A stretch of DNA of 64,000 nucleotides, from the NCBI RefSeq assembly GCF_009912395.1, contig NZ_WNDO01000002.1, forward strand, positions 62,001 through 126,000, in the 5' to 3' direction. A model generated the notes under the pieces. That model did not search any database and was not told the DNA's origin. It saw only the letters and a list, made by a program, of their open reading frames with translations. Shown here piece after piece: positions 41,722-50,631 of this stretch (positions are counted from its first letter, which is position 1; each line of letters starts with the position of its first letter). This DNA comes from Luteibacter sp. GTDB taxonomy: Bacteria > Pseudomonadota > Gammaproteobacteria > Xanthomonadales > Rhodanobacteraceae. The position numbers and the translations under genes are program-made.

Positions 41722-42916
41722 GGGGCACCTCCGGCGCGGCGGCGGCGAGCTTCAATGCAACCCACCCCAAAGGAAATTTGTTCTCTTGAATGAAAGCGCT
41801 TGCCTGCTCGAAAGAGCCAAACACTCTGCGGTCGAACTCGGAAGGCCATAGATAGGCGAGGGTGGGACGTCCGCCATCACCGTGATCCCAAGCGTGCTCT
41901 TTGACGACGATCCACCCCTCCGGCACCGCCCCGGCGCTGGGCGAGGCGAGGGCGGCATTGGTCAACCATTCGGCGTCCCATCCCCGATCCAGCATCTCGC
42001 GCACGACGAGCGGATCGCATCCTGCGGCGTTGTCCTCGTACTTCCAAGGATCACGACCATGCCTCCGCCAGCGATACGCAACGGCGTTCTTTTCCGTCAC
42101 CTCGGCAGGCGTGGCGACAGCCGGGCGCGGGGTGGCGATCGCTTCGCGGAGCCCAGCAAGGGCAGAGGACACGCGCTTGTCCGCCTGCTCGATGGTCTCT
42201 CTCCATTTCTCGCGCATCGCGTGACTCATGGTCTCGCCGATGCGCGTCAGGTAGTGGCGCATGTCTACGGCGACAAGGCGCAGCTCACGCACCGACGGGT
42301 CCATCCAGATGTCCGCCATGTGCTGAACGGCGTGGTCATAACCCTTTTGGAAGTCCGACCGCAACGGCGCGCCATCCCCCACCACCGGGTCTGGCTCGAC
42401 CATCTTGCGCGCGTCCGCAACATGGTCGGTCCGCACGGACTTGGGGTAGCCGTTTTCTGCGAGTAGAGAATCCCAGCACTGGCGGCACAAGGGCACGCCT
42501 TCGATGTCCTCAAGCTCGACGGGTCCGCAGTCCGGGGAACCGCCCTCGCACTTCCGCTCCTGCGCTACCGCCTGCTCGGACTTCGATACGGGGTCGACGA
42601 GACGCCAGTTGTCGGCCATCGGCACCGGCTCGTCGTGGAGCGTGTAGAGCTGGTGCCCGCCGTCGGAAACGGCGTCGGCGGCTACGACGTACACGAACTT
42701 CACGTGGGCCGGCTCGCCCCTCGGCTGCTCGGCTGGCTGGGAGGCGAAAGGCACAACCTTGTGCGGCTTGCTCTGCGGCCGGTGCATGTCGAACCTTCGC
42801 ACGTCCAAGGACGGATGGTCCGGTCGGTCATATACGACCTTGCCGTCTTCGTCGCGGCAAACATGGCCGGATTTGTCCACCATCGCGTACAACGTCATCG
42901 TCTCTTCCGTTCTCAT
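41714..42916 (-). CDS. Large phage early protein with zinc ribbon
   Basis: 400 aa from the ATG at 42916 (ATGA overlap with the upstream stop). It starts MTLYAMVDKSGHVCRDEDGK within the first residues. The middle has a likely zinc ribbon (CEGGSPDC ... LCRQCWDSLL), and a helical region follows (REKWRETIEQADKRVSSALA). It may be a mosaic of several small phage domains. Function unknown. Confidence 0.6.
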   Translation of the reverse strand: MRTEETMTLYAMVDKSGHVCRDEDGKVVYDRPDHPSLDVRRFDMHRPQSKPHKVVPFASQPAEQPRGEPAHVKFVYVVAADAVSDGGHQLYTLHDEPVPMADNWRLVDPVSKSEQAVAQERKCEGGSPDCGPVELEDIEGVPLCRQCWDSLLAENGYPKSVRTDHVADARKMVEPDPVVGDGAPLRSDFQKGYDHAVQHMADIWMDPSVRELRLVAVDMRHYLTRIGETMSHAMREKWRETIEQADKRVSSALAGLREAIATPRPAVATPAEVTEKNAVAYRWRRHGRDPWKYEDNAAGCDPLVVREMLDRGWDAEWLTNAALASPSAGAVPEGWIVVKEHAWDHGDGGRPTLAYLWPSEFDRRVFGSFEQASAFIQENKFPLGWVALKLAAAAPEVPRG

Positions 42917-43176
42917 GCGGGCTGCTCCGAGACGATAGGCAAGGCGTAGAAGTTGATTTCGTTGTTGGCCTCGGTGACGACAACGGCGTGGCCCAGCAGG
43001 CGAGCCGTACGGACCCTTGCGAAGGTAACGTCGCTGACGCTGAGCGAGCCGATATGCACGCCGTCCGGGTATTCCGTGACCCATTGCTTCCGCCGGTTGT
43101 TCTCCTTCACTTCGAGTTCGTGCACCCGCTGTTGAAGCGCCCTGGCTTCCTTCTGGCTGATCGCGCGGCGCGTCAT
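42913..43176 (-). CDS. Small phage protein with N-terminal coiled coil
   Basis: 87 aa from the ATG at 43176. ISQKEARALQQRVHELEVKE is a coiled coil; YPDGVHIGSLSVSDVTFARV and LLGHAVVVTEANNEINFYAL form a beta-rich second half. Overlaps both neighbours by 4 bp. Confidence 0.55.
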   Translation of the reverse strand: MTRRAISQKEARALQQRVHELEVKENNRRKQWVTEYPDGVHIGSLSVSDVTFARVRTARLLGHAVVVTEANNEINFYALPIVSEQPA

Positions 43177-43625
43177 GTCGGTTGCTCCTGCCCGAAGGTA
43201 AGCCGGTCGATTTCGGCGGCGATCAGCGCGCCGGCCTTCTCGAGGTTGCGGACCGGGGTGCTTGGCTTCCACCACCAGGATGTCCACGGCCAGAGTCGGA
43301 GGACGTCCGCGGAATCGATGTCGGCCTCGACCGTGGCCAAGGTGTACACGCACGCCGCGCAGGCCAGTTCGCCGGCGCCGTGCTTGCGGTCATGCTGGGT
43401 CGACCAACCCTCGGTGAGGATCTGCCTGGTCCGTTCGGCGGCGATGCGCGCGACGCCGCTGGTCGGCTTCGAGGCGGCGTTGCCGTGGTATGCCGCCACC
43501 TCTCCCTCGAGCAGTTCCAGGCGCGCCCGCAGGACGCGCAACGCCTGGCCACCGAGCGCGGGCAGCGGACAGGCCTGGTCAGCGATCTGTAAGGCCTCTT
43601 CGAGCGTCATCGCCGGCGTATTCAT
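43173..43625 (-). CDS. Phage early protein of the WPW-WWKP family
   Basis: 150 aa from the ATG at 43625. The second half has RIAAERTRQILTEGWSTQHD, HGAGELACAACVYTLA and WPWTSWWWKP-TPVRNLEKAG, ending ALIAAEIDRL. This block recurs in many siphovirus early operons. The His/Glu/Asp-rich core suggests a nucleotide-related fold but no activity is established. Confidence 0.65.
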   Translation of the reverse strand: MNTPAMTLEEALQIADQACPLPALGGQALRVLRARLELLEGEVAAYHGNAASKPTSGVARIAAERTRQILTEGWSTQHDRKHGAGELACAACVYTLATVEADIDSADVLRLWPWTSWWWKPSTPVRNLEKAGALIAAEIDRLTFGQEQPT

Positions 43626-44254
43626 GCGGCGGCCCGGGCCAGCGTCTGGATGGCGAAGTACACGCGGGCGCACGCGTGAGCGTCTTCCAGGGCGCTATGG
43701 GCACCCTCGAATGTCTCGCCCAGGAAGTGCTGGTGAGCCTCCTGCATGTTCGGCGGCTTGAACCAGTGGCCCTTTCCGCTGCGGCGCATGGCCTCGGTCG
43801 CCGGCAGCTTCATGATCGGCTTCGCGGAATTGCAGGTGCAGTACGCCGGCGCGGCCTTGAAGGCATCGGCGATCACGTCACGGGCTTCCTGCGTGTCGCC
43901 TTGGCCGTAGCGCTTGATGCAGATCCGCAGGAGGCGGGCGTCGAAGCTCTCGTTGTGCGCCACGCGCAGATCGGCCATGGCATGCAGGTCGAGGAACCCG
44001 GCCAGCGCCTCGGCTTCGGGAATGCCTTCCGCAGCCGCGCGCTCGGTCGTGATGCCGTGGATCGCGGCGACCTCGTCGGGGATGACCCAGCCGTCGGGCT
44101 TGATGAGCGTGTGCTGCTTGGCGACCAGCTCGCGGGTGTCGGTGTCGAAGAGCAGGCCGGCCAGTTCCACGATGTGCGGCTGGTGTTCCGATTCGCTGGG
44201 CTGTTTCCAGTCCGGTAGGCCGGTGGTTTCGGTGTCGTAGACGAGAACGCGCAT
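43622..44254 (-). CDS. DnaQ-like 3'-5' exonuclease (DEDDh)
   Basis: 210 aa. Exo I VYDTETTGLPD, Exo II RVAHNESFDARLL and Exo III HSALEDAHACARV carry the four acidic residues and the His of DEDDh exonucleases. Resembles the proofreading epsilon fold of phage exonucleases. Probably used in phage replication or recombination; overlaps the next gene by 4 bp. Confidence 0.88.
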   Translation of the reverse strand: MRVLVYDTETTGLPDWKQPSESEHQPHIVELAGLLFDTDTRELVAKQHTLIKPDGWVIPDEVAAIHGITTERAAAEGIPEAEALAGFLDLHAMADLRVAHNESFDARLLRICIKRYGQGDTQEARDVIADAFKAAPAYCTCNSAKPIMKLPATEAMRRSGKGHWFKPPNMQEAHQHFLGETFEGAHSALEDAHACARVYFAIQTLARAAA

Positions 44255-44269
44255 GGGTGATCCTTGTGG

Positions 44270-44686
44270 TTAGAGGTCGGCGACGTTGAAGACGATGCCG
44301 CGGCAGTAGGGCTCGCCGTCGTCGGTGATTTCGAACGTCGCGTGGGGGATATCGGTGCGGTAGATCCAGCTGTAGCCGTCGGTGTCCCACACGGCCTCGA
44401 TGGTCCGCGCAGTGCGGCGGCGGTTCACGAAGTCGGCAATCGCTTCGTCATCGTCCTCGTCGACCTCTTCGCGGCTGAGCGCACCCTTCGAGTCGACATA
44501 GGCGATTACCCCTTCCCAGGCACCGACTTCATCGCGATAGGCACCGTCGAACTCCATCAGGTCATCGCTGGCCCCGTAGACGATGACGACGCCTGCGGCC
44601 TTGGCGCGGTCGCGCATGCCGGCGGAGAGGCGGAAGGGGTATTCGGCGCCGGTGATGGCTGCCGCGATGGCGTCGCGTTCGGACAT
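44270..44686 (-). CDS. Phage early protein
   Basis: 138 aa from the ATG at 44686 (GAGGAA upstream). MSERDAIAAAITGAEYPFRL begins a helical part with AAGVVIVYGASDDLMEFDGA; the acidic middle EEVDEDDDEAIADF is followed by ARTIEAVWDTDGYSWIYRTD. No recognised domain; acidic composition could mean DNA mimicry, but this is only a guess. Confidence 0.55.
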   Translation of the reverse strand: MSERDAIAAAITGAEYPFRLSAGMRDRAKAAGVVIVYGASDDLMEFDGAYRDEVGAWEGVIAYVDSKGALSREEVDEDDDEAIADFVNRRRTARTIEAVWDTDGYSWIYRTDIPHATFEITDDGEPYCRGIVFNVADL

Positions 44687-44748
44687 GGATGGTTCCTCGA
44701 AGGCGTGCCGCACCTGGTGATGCGGCACGCGATTGCTTGATCGGCGGG

Positions 44749-45147
44749 TTACGACGCGGTGGCGACGCTGGCGCAAAGCTGGTCGCGCAGGCGGAAGCCG
44801 AGCAGCGGCCAGATCTTCTCCACTGCGTTCGCGTGCGCGATCTTCCGCCCGATTTCCGCATCGAAGTTCGCGGGGCTGGCGCAGGCCGATTCGCCGGTGA
44901 CCGTGAAGCCGTTGCGCAACTCGAGCACGCAGAAGGTCAACAAGCCGAGGGATGCCGGCGGCTGGTGCGTGTCGGAGTCGATGATGCCGCCGTTGTGCAG
45001 AGCCTTCTCTTCGTTCGCCTTCAGGAAGCCCTGGGCGGCGGTGAAGTAGTGCTCGCTGACGATCTCTGCCTCGATATCATCCGGCGTCACACGCGGCGCG
45101 TTCAGGCCCTTGGCCTGGATCTGTTCTTCGATCTGTTCGTCGTTCAC
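44749..45147 (-). CDS. Gp49-like phage protein (N4 gp49/Sf6 gene 66 family)
   Basis: 132 aa. Recognised by PRVTPDDIEAEIVSEHYFTA, LLTFCVLELRNGFTVTGESA and FDAEIGRKIAHANAVEKIWP-LLGFRLRDQL. The family is widespread in podo- and siphoviruses and of unknown function; it often lies in early operons. Confidence 0.82.
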   Translation of the reverse strand: MNDEQIEEQIQAKGLNAPRVTPDDIEAEIVSEHYFTAAQGFLKANEEKALHNGGIIDSDTHQPPASLGLLTFCVLELRNGFTVTGESACASPANFDAEIGRKIAHANAVEKIWPLLGFRLRDQLCASVATAS

Positions 45148-45187
45148 GGGTATTCCTTAGTGGGTGGGGATGCCGGCCTTTCGGCCG

Positions 45188-45550
45188 TCAAAGGGGAAGG
45201 TCGAAACCCTCGATACGCGCGTTGAGCACGGCCGCGTACGCGCGCATGTGCGTCAGCTGCTCGCGCAGGAGAGACTGGTCGCCGGAGTCGATCTCGGCGA
45301 AGCGGCTGGTGTTGGTGAAGGAGTCCAGCTTCGCGATCTTGTCGTTGAGCTCGGCACGCTCGCCGATGACGCGCTGCTGGTAGTCGGGCAAGTGGGAAAC
45401 GTTGCCGATCGGGAGATACGCCGCCTCGAACGCGGCCGTGGGCGACCAGCTGGTGTAGCCGTCGGCGTACTTGACGCCGTACCCCGATTGACCGTCCTTC
45501 TCCTGCGACCAGGCGAGAACAATCTTCGTGCCGATGTAGTTCTGGGTCAT
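45188..45550 (-). CDS. Phage protein of the crAss001_48-related type
   Basis: 120 aa from the ATG at 45550 (GAGGA upstream). YGVKYADGYTSWSPTAAFEA and LPDYQQRVIGERAELNDKIA are the family pattern; the last half is helical (LLREQLTHMRAYAAVLNARI). Function unknown. Confidence 0.65.
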   Translation of the reverse strand: MTQNYIGTKIVLAWSQEKDGQSGYGVKYADGYTSWSPTAAFEAAYLPIGNVSHLPDYQQRVIGERAELNDKIAKLDSFTNTSRFAEIDSGDQSLLREQLTHMRAYAAVLNARIEGFDLPL

Positions 45551-45591
45551 GGGAATCCTCTGTGGGAAATACTGGTTACGCGAATGCGTGG

Positions 45592-45822
45592 TTACGGCTT
45601 TTCGAGAGGCTCGAGTTTCCCGAGGCATCCGAAGCCGTCGGACGGCTGGATGCCATCGCGATGGCATTCGTGGTCGTTCTTGATGGCCTTGGGCAGTTCG
45701 TCATTGGCGAGGTAGGCAACGGCCTGACCGACGGCATGTGCGTGCCCGCCCGACATCGCGGAGAAGACCTTCGTGCGGGCCGAGCCGAAGCTACCCTGGA
45801 AGGTGATGGTGATCTGACCCAT
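45592..45822 (-). CDS. Small phage protein
   Basis: 76 aa with AGGA upstream. It starts with a beta strand (MGQITITFQGSFGSARTKVF) followed by HAHAVGQAVAYLANDELPKA. No domain recognised; conserved-looking and in operon orientation. Confidence 0.55.
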   Translation of the reverse strand: MGQITITFQGSFGSARTKVFSAMSGGHAHAVGQAVAYLANDELPKAIKNDHECHRDGIQPSDGFGCLGKLEPLEKP

Positions 45823-46020
45823 GGCGCAGTCCTAAATAAGGTTGATGGATTGCCGGTTACTCTCGTCCGGAGCTGGCGGCTCTCGTTTGGCCAGCAGGTG
45901 AGCGCCTTTCCGCACTGTCCGCCGGCTGCTTGGCGCCGGCCCCGTGCCACCACATGCCGCGCGCAGGGACCGGGTGGCTGGTCACCCTGCGCGCCTCCCT
46001 CGCGGGAGCTACGGGATGCG

Positions 46021-46824
46021 TTACTGAAGCGGGTTGAAGGAACCCAGCACCAGGGAGGCAGCGTTGGCGATGCGGTCTTCGAGCACCTTCTGGAATTCCT
46101 TGGCGATCGCTTCCTTCGCGCTGTCGAGGCCGATAGGGCGGAGGACGATCAGGGGCTTGTCGCCGGCGGTCAACACCGACAGCCGCAACGTGAAAGAGCG
46201 CTGCGCCAGACCGTCATAGGTGACGGCCGTGAAGCCGATCGCGTACGGGATGCCGTCTTCGGCGGATGCCTCGATGTCTTCGACAGACGAGCGCCGGGCG
46301 CCGAAATCCTTCTCCTGATGGTTGGATTCCGAAGTGGCCTTGATCGAGATGTTGCGGATGGCGCCGATGGCCTTCGCGGGCTTGATGGCCTGCATGTCCT
46401 TGTCCAGGGCAACGACATACGCGCCCCAGTCCTCGAGCCACTCGACGATGGCCTTCTGGTCGAGCTTCTTGCCCTCGATGTTGAGCAGGGCAGCATATTC
46501 AGCGGTCGGCGACAGGGTCAGCGTGGCCCGCCAGTCGCCGTGGCCCGGCTCTTCCGGCGAGCCGAGGTTGAAGTAGATGCTGGCGCGCATCGTATCGATG
46601 TCGACGAAACCCTCGCCGCCGGGGTGTGCCTTCGCGTAGGTGGCAAAGGCGTCGATGGAGTTCGTGGAGTAGAGGCCACGAAAGCGCGAGCGGCCCTGCT
46701 GCAGGTGCTCGATGGAGATGATCTTGCCGTCGTGAAAGAGGGCGGGAGTCGGCGTGCCGAGGTTGTGAGGCTGTTCGGCCTTCACGGCGGTCGACTGGAT
46801 GGTTTCGATGGCGGACGAGTCCAT
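46021..46824 (-). CDS. DUF2303 (YfdQ-like) phage protein
   Basis: 267 aa. ALFHDGKIISIEHLQQGRSR and FRGLYSTNSIDAFATYAKAH, then FNLGSPEEPGHGDWRATLTL and FTLRLSVLTAGDKPLIVLRP, are typical of DUF2303. Usually next to recombination genes in phage early operons, as here. Function unknown. Confidence 0.87.
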   Translation of the reverse strand: MDSSAIETIQSTAVKAEQPHNLGTPTPALFHDGKIISIEHLQQGRSRFRGLYSTNSIDAFATYAKAHPGGEGFVDIDTMRASIYFNLGSPEEPGHGDWRATLTLSPTAEYAALLNIEGKKLDQKAIVEWLEDWGAYVVALDKDMQAIKPAKAIGAIRNISIKATSESNHQEKDFGARRSSVEDIEASAEDGIPYAIGFTAVTYDGLAQRSFTLRLSVLTAGDKPLIVLRPIGLDSAKEAIAKEFQKVLEDRIANAASLVLGSFNPLQ

Positions 46825-46862
46825 GTAGGTTCCTTGCTGCTCGGGTGTCGGTGGGTGGTGGG

Positions 46863-47237
46863 TCAGTGCGCGGCCGTCGAGCCCGTGGCCGGCGCGCCGT
46901 CACGGTTGAACATCTCGCCCTGCTGCTCGGGATAGAGCGTCAGCTTTCCGCCCTTGCTGACGTGGAGCGGTGTGTCGGAGGCGGTTTCCTCGACGATCCG
47001 GCCGCGAGTCGTCGGGACGAGGAACTTCAGCGCGTGGGTCATCGCGACCTGGTTGGAGTCACCGATCTGCTTGAAGGTGAGCTTGATGGTCAGTTCACCC
47101 TTCTTGCCGTGGGTGACGACGTTCGCCGCGACATCGCTGATGGCGGCATTCACCTGCTGCTCGAAGGTGCCGGCGTTGAGGTCGCCCAGCAGGGCGGAAA
47201 AATCGGTGCGGTTGGGGGACGGCTTCGCGGAGTTCAT
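46863..47237 (-). CDS. Phage early protein paired with DUF2303
   Basis: 124 aa from the ATG at 47237 (GAGG upstream). TFEQQVNAAISDVAANVVTH, KGELTIKLTFKQIGDSNQVA and HALKFLVPTTRGRIVEETAS form an alpha/beta domain that commonly precedes DUF2303 genes. Function unknown. Confidence 0.65.
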   Translation of the reverse strand: MNSAKPSPNRTDFSALLGDLNAGTFEQQVNAAISDVAANVVTHGKKGELTIKLTFKQIGDSNQVAMTHALKFLVPTTRGRIVEETASDTPLHVSKGGKLTLYPEQQGEMFNRDGAPATGSTAAH

Positions 47238-47256
47238 GACGGGGTCCTCGTGGTGG

Positions 47257-47604
47257 TCAGGTTGGAAACCAGGTGGTGGCCAGGCGTCCGGTGATGGAGC
47301 AGGTACGGGGCTCGTCCTTGCGTACCGAGCCGGCGGTGACACATTCCGGAAGGCGGCGGGCGAGCATGTAGCGGTCCAGGTTCGTCCTCATCGCGAGTTC
47401 GAAGCTGGTCATCCCGGGGAAGGCGCGAACCGCCGCGATCGCCTGGGCCTGTTGCTGTCCACGCTTGCCGCTCGCGGTGATCTGGTCAGCGGCAAGATGG
47501 GATGTCTTTGGGTCAGTCCGTCGTGCCGCCGGCGTCTCCACCTGCCGAGGGCGCGGCGGTGCGAAATCGAGCGCGAGTTGGGCGGCGGCCACGACTGAGC
47601 CCAC
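47257..47604 (-). CDS. Small phage protein
   Basis: 115 aa from a GTG at 47604 (GGAAGG upstream), 2 bp after the previous stop. ARRTDPKTSHLAADQITASG and RGQQQAQAIAAVRAFPGMTS, then NLDRYMLARRLPECVTAGSV, form a winged-helix-like segment. Probably DNA-binding; function unknown. Confidence 0.55.
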   Translation of the reverse strand: MGSVVAAAQLALDFAPPRPRQVETPAARRTDPKTSHLAADQITASGKRGQQQAQAIAAVRAFPGMTSFELAMRTNLDRYMLARRLPECVTAGSVRKDEPRTCSITGRLATTWFPT

Positions 47605-47606
47605 CG

Positions 47607-48362
47607 TTAGCTGGCCTTCCGGCGCACGCTCAGCGATTCCTCGGCGTAGGTGCGAATGCCGGGCACGTTGAGCTTGGCCTGCATGGCCTTGGCTGCCTGA
47701 CCGATGACCTTCTCGTCGGCCATCAGGAAGGTGAGCAGGAACTCGTCGCCCGCCTCCGCGCGCTTCGCCGCCTCGAGCACAAGGGCCTTCAGGTCGGTGA
47801 CCTCGGCCTTCCACGTGACGCGTGTGCCGACGCCGGTCGGCTTGGCGGGGGTGCGCGTGGCGACGGGAAGGGGCGCAATCGAGGCAAGATCGCGGTCTTC
47901 GCGCGCAGCCTCGGCGGCCATGGTGGCTGCGACAACGCCGTCCATATCGCCGCTTGCCTGGGCAGCCTTCGCGGCCTCCAGCGCTTCCTGCTCACGGCGT
48001 TCCGCTTCGGCCTGCTCGGCCAAGCTGCGCGCCTCGGCCTCACGCCGTTCCGCATCCGCCTTCTCGCGCTCCGCGCGCTGGTAGCGGGTCACCTCGTCTC
48101 GCAGCAGGCTTTCGGCCTGGCCAAGCCGGTCGAGCGGTGCGCGGAAGAGATCCATCACCTTCTGCTTCGCGGCGTCCATGGGACGCGTGATCGAGAAACG
48201 AAGGTCTTCGATTTCCTTCCTGCGGGTGACGATGCCGCGCAGTTCGTCGCTGGCAATCGCCAGCATTTCGGGACAGTCGATCTTCACGGCGAGCGCGATA
48301 TCGTGCGCGCGCTCGGCAAGCTGACCGGCCTGGGCTACTTCGGGGTAATTGATATCGGTCAT
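47607..48362 (-). CDS. Phage coiled-coil protein of the recombination module
   Basis: 251 aa from the ATG at 48362, which overlaps the nuclease stop (ATGA). A long Glu/Arg/Ala coiled coil (ERREAEARSLAEQAEAERRE) is flanked by ELRGIVTRRKEIEDLRFSIT and a C-terminal domain (GTRVTWKAEVTDLKALVLEA). Similar proteins accompany phage exonuclease and annealing genes. It may bridge recombination factors. Confidence 0.6.
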   Translation of the reverse strand: MTDINYPEVAQAGQLAERAHDIALAVKIDCPEMLAIASDELRGIVTRRKEIEDLRFSITRPMDAAKQKVMDLFRAPLDRLGQAESLLRDEVTRYQRAEREKADAERREAEARSLAEQAEAERREQEALEAAKAAQASGDMDGVVAATMAAEAAREDRDLASIAPLPVATRTPAKPTGVGTRVTWKAEVTDLKALVLEAAKRAEAGDEFLLTFLMADEKVIGQAAKAMQAKLNVPGIRTYAEESLSVRRKAS

Positions 48363-48964
48363 GCGGCTTTCCTCAGCCATTCCTGGGTGGTGATCTGTGC
48401 GAGGAAGACCCGGAGGTCACCGCGCTCGGTGAAGGGCACCAGGCGCCACGTGCCGTCGGCGCGGAGGTGAAGGGCGAACCGGTCGATGGGCATCGCGCCG
48501 GTAAGGTCAGGACGGGTTTCACGCAGGGCGGCCTCGTACGCGCTGGTCTGCGGGCCAGCGGTGCGCGGCACCTGCGCGGTGCGCTTCGCGTCGATCAACG
48601 CCAGCCGGCCATTGAGGCGGCCGAAGAGATCGAGGGTTCCGGCATACGCGTACCGTGCGGAGTACACGCGCTGCTCGCTTAGCAGCGGCTCGAATCCGCT
48701 CATGCTGCGGAAGTTGCGCCAAGCCCTGTAGAACGGAACCAGCCCCTCGGACAGGCTTTCCGTGTCGAGCGTGCCGCGCAGGTCGAGTTCGATGACCTTA
48801 TGGGTGGCTTTGCCGAGCGTGGCAGCGCGCTCCATCGTCTCGCGGTCGACGCCGCGGTATTCCTCCGCCGATAGGCGAGCGAGGATCTGGGTGACGCTGG
48901 GCACGACCCGCCCGTCGAAGCGGTATTCGTGTACAGCGTCGTCGTAGGTGAGTCGTTCCAGCAT
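48359..48964 (-). CDS. PD-(D/E)XK exonuclease-like protein
   Basis: 201 aa. RVVPSVTQILARLSAEEYRG and ERAATLGKATHKVIELDLRG form the N-terminal part. The nuclease core is YAGTLDLFGRLNGRLALIDA-KRT, giving the D...D-x-K arrangement, followed by QTSAYEAALRE. Probably the phage 5'-3' exonuclease partner of the adjacent putative annealing protein, like the Exo-Beta pair of lambda. Confidence 0.82.
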   Translation of the reverse strand: MLERLTYDDAVHEYRFDGRVVPSVTQILARLSAEEYRGVDRETMERAATLGKATHKVIELDLRGTLDTESLSEGLVPFYRAWRNFRSMSGFEPLLSEQRVYSARYAYAGTLDLFGRLNGRLALIDAKRTAQVPRTAGPQTSAYEAALRETRPDLTGAMPIDRFALHLRADGTWRLVPFTERGDLRVFLAQITTQEWLRKAA

Positions 48965-48965
48965 G

Positions 48966-50021
48966 TCAGCCGCCCTCGGCCATCGACTTCAGGTCGGCGC
49001 GGACATCGTTGTAGTTCGTCAGGTCGATGCGGACGTACTGGCCGACCAATTGCTCCCGCGTGATGCCGGCCTGCCGTGCGGCTTCCATGAGCAGCCGGTC
49101 CATCGCTTCGCTGAGGCCGTGGATGCCGGGCTCCTGATCGACAGCCGTCGGCGCGGCCGGCGAGATGGTGGACTCCTGTGTCTCCGTCAGCACGGGCTCG
49201 GCGGTGCCAGCTGGCGCCGCTTCGGCAGCGGGTGCGCTTGTTGCCGGGGCCGTCTTCTCCCGCGGCATTTCTACCGCGGCCTTGGCGGCGGCGAAGGCCT
49301 CTTCAGGGGTGGTGTCGCCTTCCTTGATCGCGGTCAGCAGGCCGCGCAGGGTGACCAGGTGGTCGAGCGAGATATCTTCGACGCCGACCACCCCGAGCTT
49401 GTCGAAGATCTGCTTGTCCGAGACGCCGAAGCGCTGGAACTCGGTGAGGGCCGCCGCGCGGTGATTCGCCAGCGTCTTGATGTCGCCCATGATGACCCTG
49501 CGGGCTTCTTCGTACATGCTGGCCCAGAACGCCTTCGGGACGCCCTTGAGGATGGCGTTGCGCAGGGCGATGGAGCACGCAGCATTCGCCGTGACGCCGA
49601 TCATGTCCGCGCTATAGCGCTTACCCTTGCTGTTCGTGATCCGGCGCTGCACCTCGTAGGTGATCGCTACGTTGCGTTCGAGGTCGTGAAAGACACCTTG
49701 CGCCGTGACGAAATCACCCTGATCGCTGATGACGCGGGCGCCGGCGCGGCTGTTTCCCCACGCGGAAGCGATGATCTCGGCGAAGCGAGCGCTCGGTCCT
49801 TCGATGACCTTGCCGTCGCGTGGCAGGGCGTAGATGCATTCCTCGGCGATGGACCGGTCAAGGGTGACCATCTGCATGGCCTCGTCGCGGAACTTCTTCA
49901 GCGAGCGGGGGAAGCGGTGTGCCGTGGCGATCTGCTGGTCGATTTCCGATTTGTTGAGCATGGCGGCCATGCCCTGCTCGGCGACCATCGTCGGCAGTTC
50001 GCGTTCTACCTGGGCGTTCAT
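48966..50021 (-). CDS. Putative phage single-strand annealing/recombination protein
   Basis: 351 aa. Residues about 20-230 are the conserved part: QQIATAHRFPRSLKKFRDEA, EGPSARFAEIIASAWGNSRA and YSADMIGVTANAACSIALRN. A Pro/Ala/Thr-rich linker (270-300) leads to a short helical C-terminal domain (LVGQYVRIDLTNYNDVRADL). I do not recognise it as RecT, Erf or Beta by motif. Its size, two-part layout with a flexible linker and the neighbouring exonuclease suggest an annealing protein. Confidence 0.55.
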   Translation of the reverse strand: MNAQVERELPTMVAEQGMAAMLNKSEIDQQIATAHRFPRSLKKFRDEAMQMVTLDRSIAEECIYALPRDGKVIEGPSARFAEIIASAWGNSRAGARVISDQGDFVTAQGVFHDLERNVAITYEVQRRITNSKGKRYSADMIGVTANAACSIALRNAILKGVPKAFWASMYEEARRVIMGDIKTLANHRAAALTEFQRFGVSDKQIFDKLGVVGVEDISLDHLVTLRGLLTAIKEGDTTPEEAFAAAKAAVEMPREKTAPATSAPAAEAAPAGTAEPVLTETQESTISPAAPTAVDQEPGIHGLSEAMDRLLMEAARQAGITREQLVGQYVRIDLTNYNDVRADLKSMAEGG

Positions 50022-50054
50022 CGAATCTCCTACCGGCGTCGGCCGGTGTGTGGG

Positions 50055-50255
50055 TTACTGGGAAACCGGGACCAGCGCACGGTGGCGCGGGATAGGACGG
50101 CGTGCGAGCTCGGCGCGCCAAGCCAGGCCCCGCGCCATGCGGGCGTCGTAGACCAGCGGCTCGAAGTCGGCACGCTGGTGCAGTTCCGCGCGAAACGCGG
50201 CAATGCGTTCCTTCGGCGTTAGCGGGTTGCAGCTACGGCTGATGGCATTGCGCAT
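50055..50255 (-). CDS. Small phage protein
   Basis: 66 aa from the ATG at 50255, sharing bases with the upstream stop (TGATG). Short basic, helical protein (LTPKERIAAFRAELHQRADF). Function unknown. Confidence 0.5.
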   Translation of the reverse strand: MRNAISRSCNPLTPKERIAAFRAELHQRADFEPLVYDARMARGLAWRAELARRPIPRHRALVPVSQ

Positions 50256-50422
50256 CACGTCGCTCCCTCGGTCGAAAGGGCGCCGGCCCCGGCGTGCTCC
50301 GGGGGGAAAGCGACCAGCGGCAGGACTGGTGCCGGGGCCGGCATAAGGGAATCGCGCACGGCGATCGCGATGGCGATGCGCTCGTGTTCGGGGTAGTCGT
50401 GGAGGTCGCAAAGGCCGCTCAC
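50255..50422 (-). CDS. Small phage protein
   Basis: 55 aa from a GTG at 50422 with GGGAGG upstream, overlapping the previous stop by 4 bp. SGLCDLHDYPEHERIAIAIA-VRDSL forms a helix. Function unknown. Confidence 0.45.
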   Translation of the reverse strand: MSGLCDLHDYPEHERIAIAIAVRDSLMPAPAPVLPLVAFPPEHAGAGALSTEGAT

Positions 50423-50631
50423 GGGAGCCTCCCGCTCGCAGCGAGCGCGAGGATGGCGAGGCCGATGGTCAGCAGGATCGTCAGGCCCTTGGCGCTCTCG
50501 AAGAACCGCTGAAGGGTGGGCGTCGACGATGGCGGCGAGGCCTCTGCTTCGGCACGGACCTCGTGATCGCCGTCGTGCTTGATGGATGCATAGCGCAGAG
50601 CGGCGCGCTGACGCAGGGTGTGGCTCGTCAT
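50419..50631 (-). CDS. Small phage membrane protein
   Basis: 70 aa. A polar N-terminal part and one C-terminal transmembrane helix (GLTILLTIGLAILALAAS) indicate a tail-anchored inner-membrane protein. Lies in the early operon; could be a superinfection-exclusion factor, but this is not shown. Confidence 0.55.
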   Translation of the reverse strand: MTSHTLRQRAALRYASIKHDGDHEVRAEAEASPPSSTPTLQRFFESAKGLTILLTIGLAILALAASGRLP

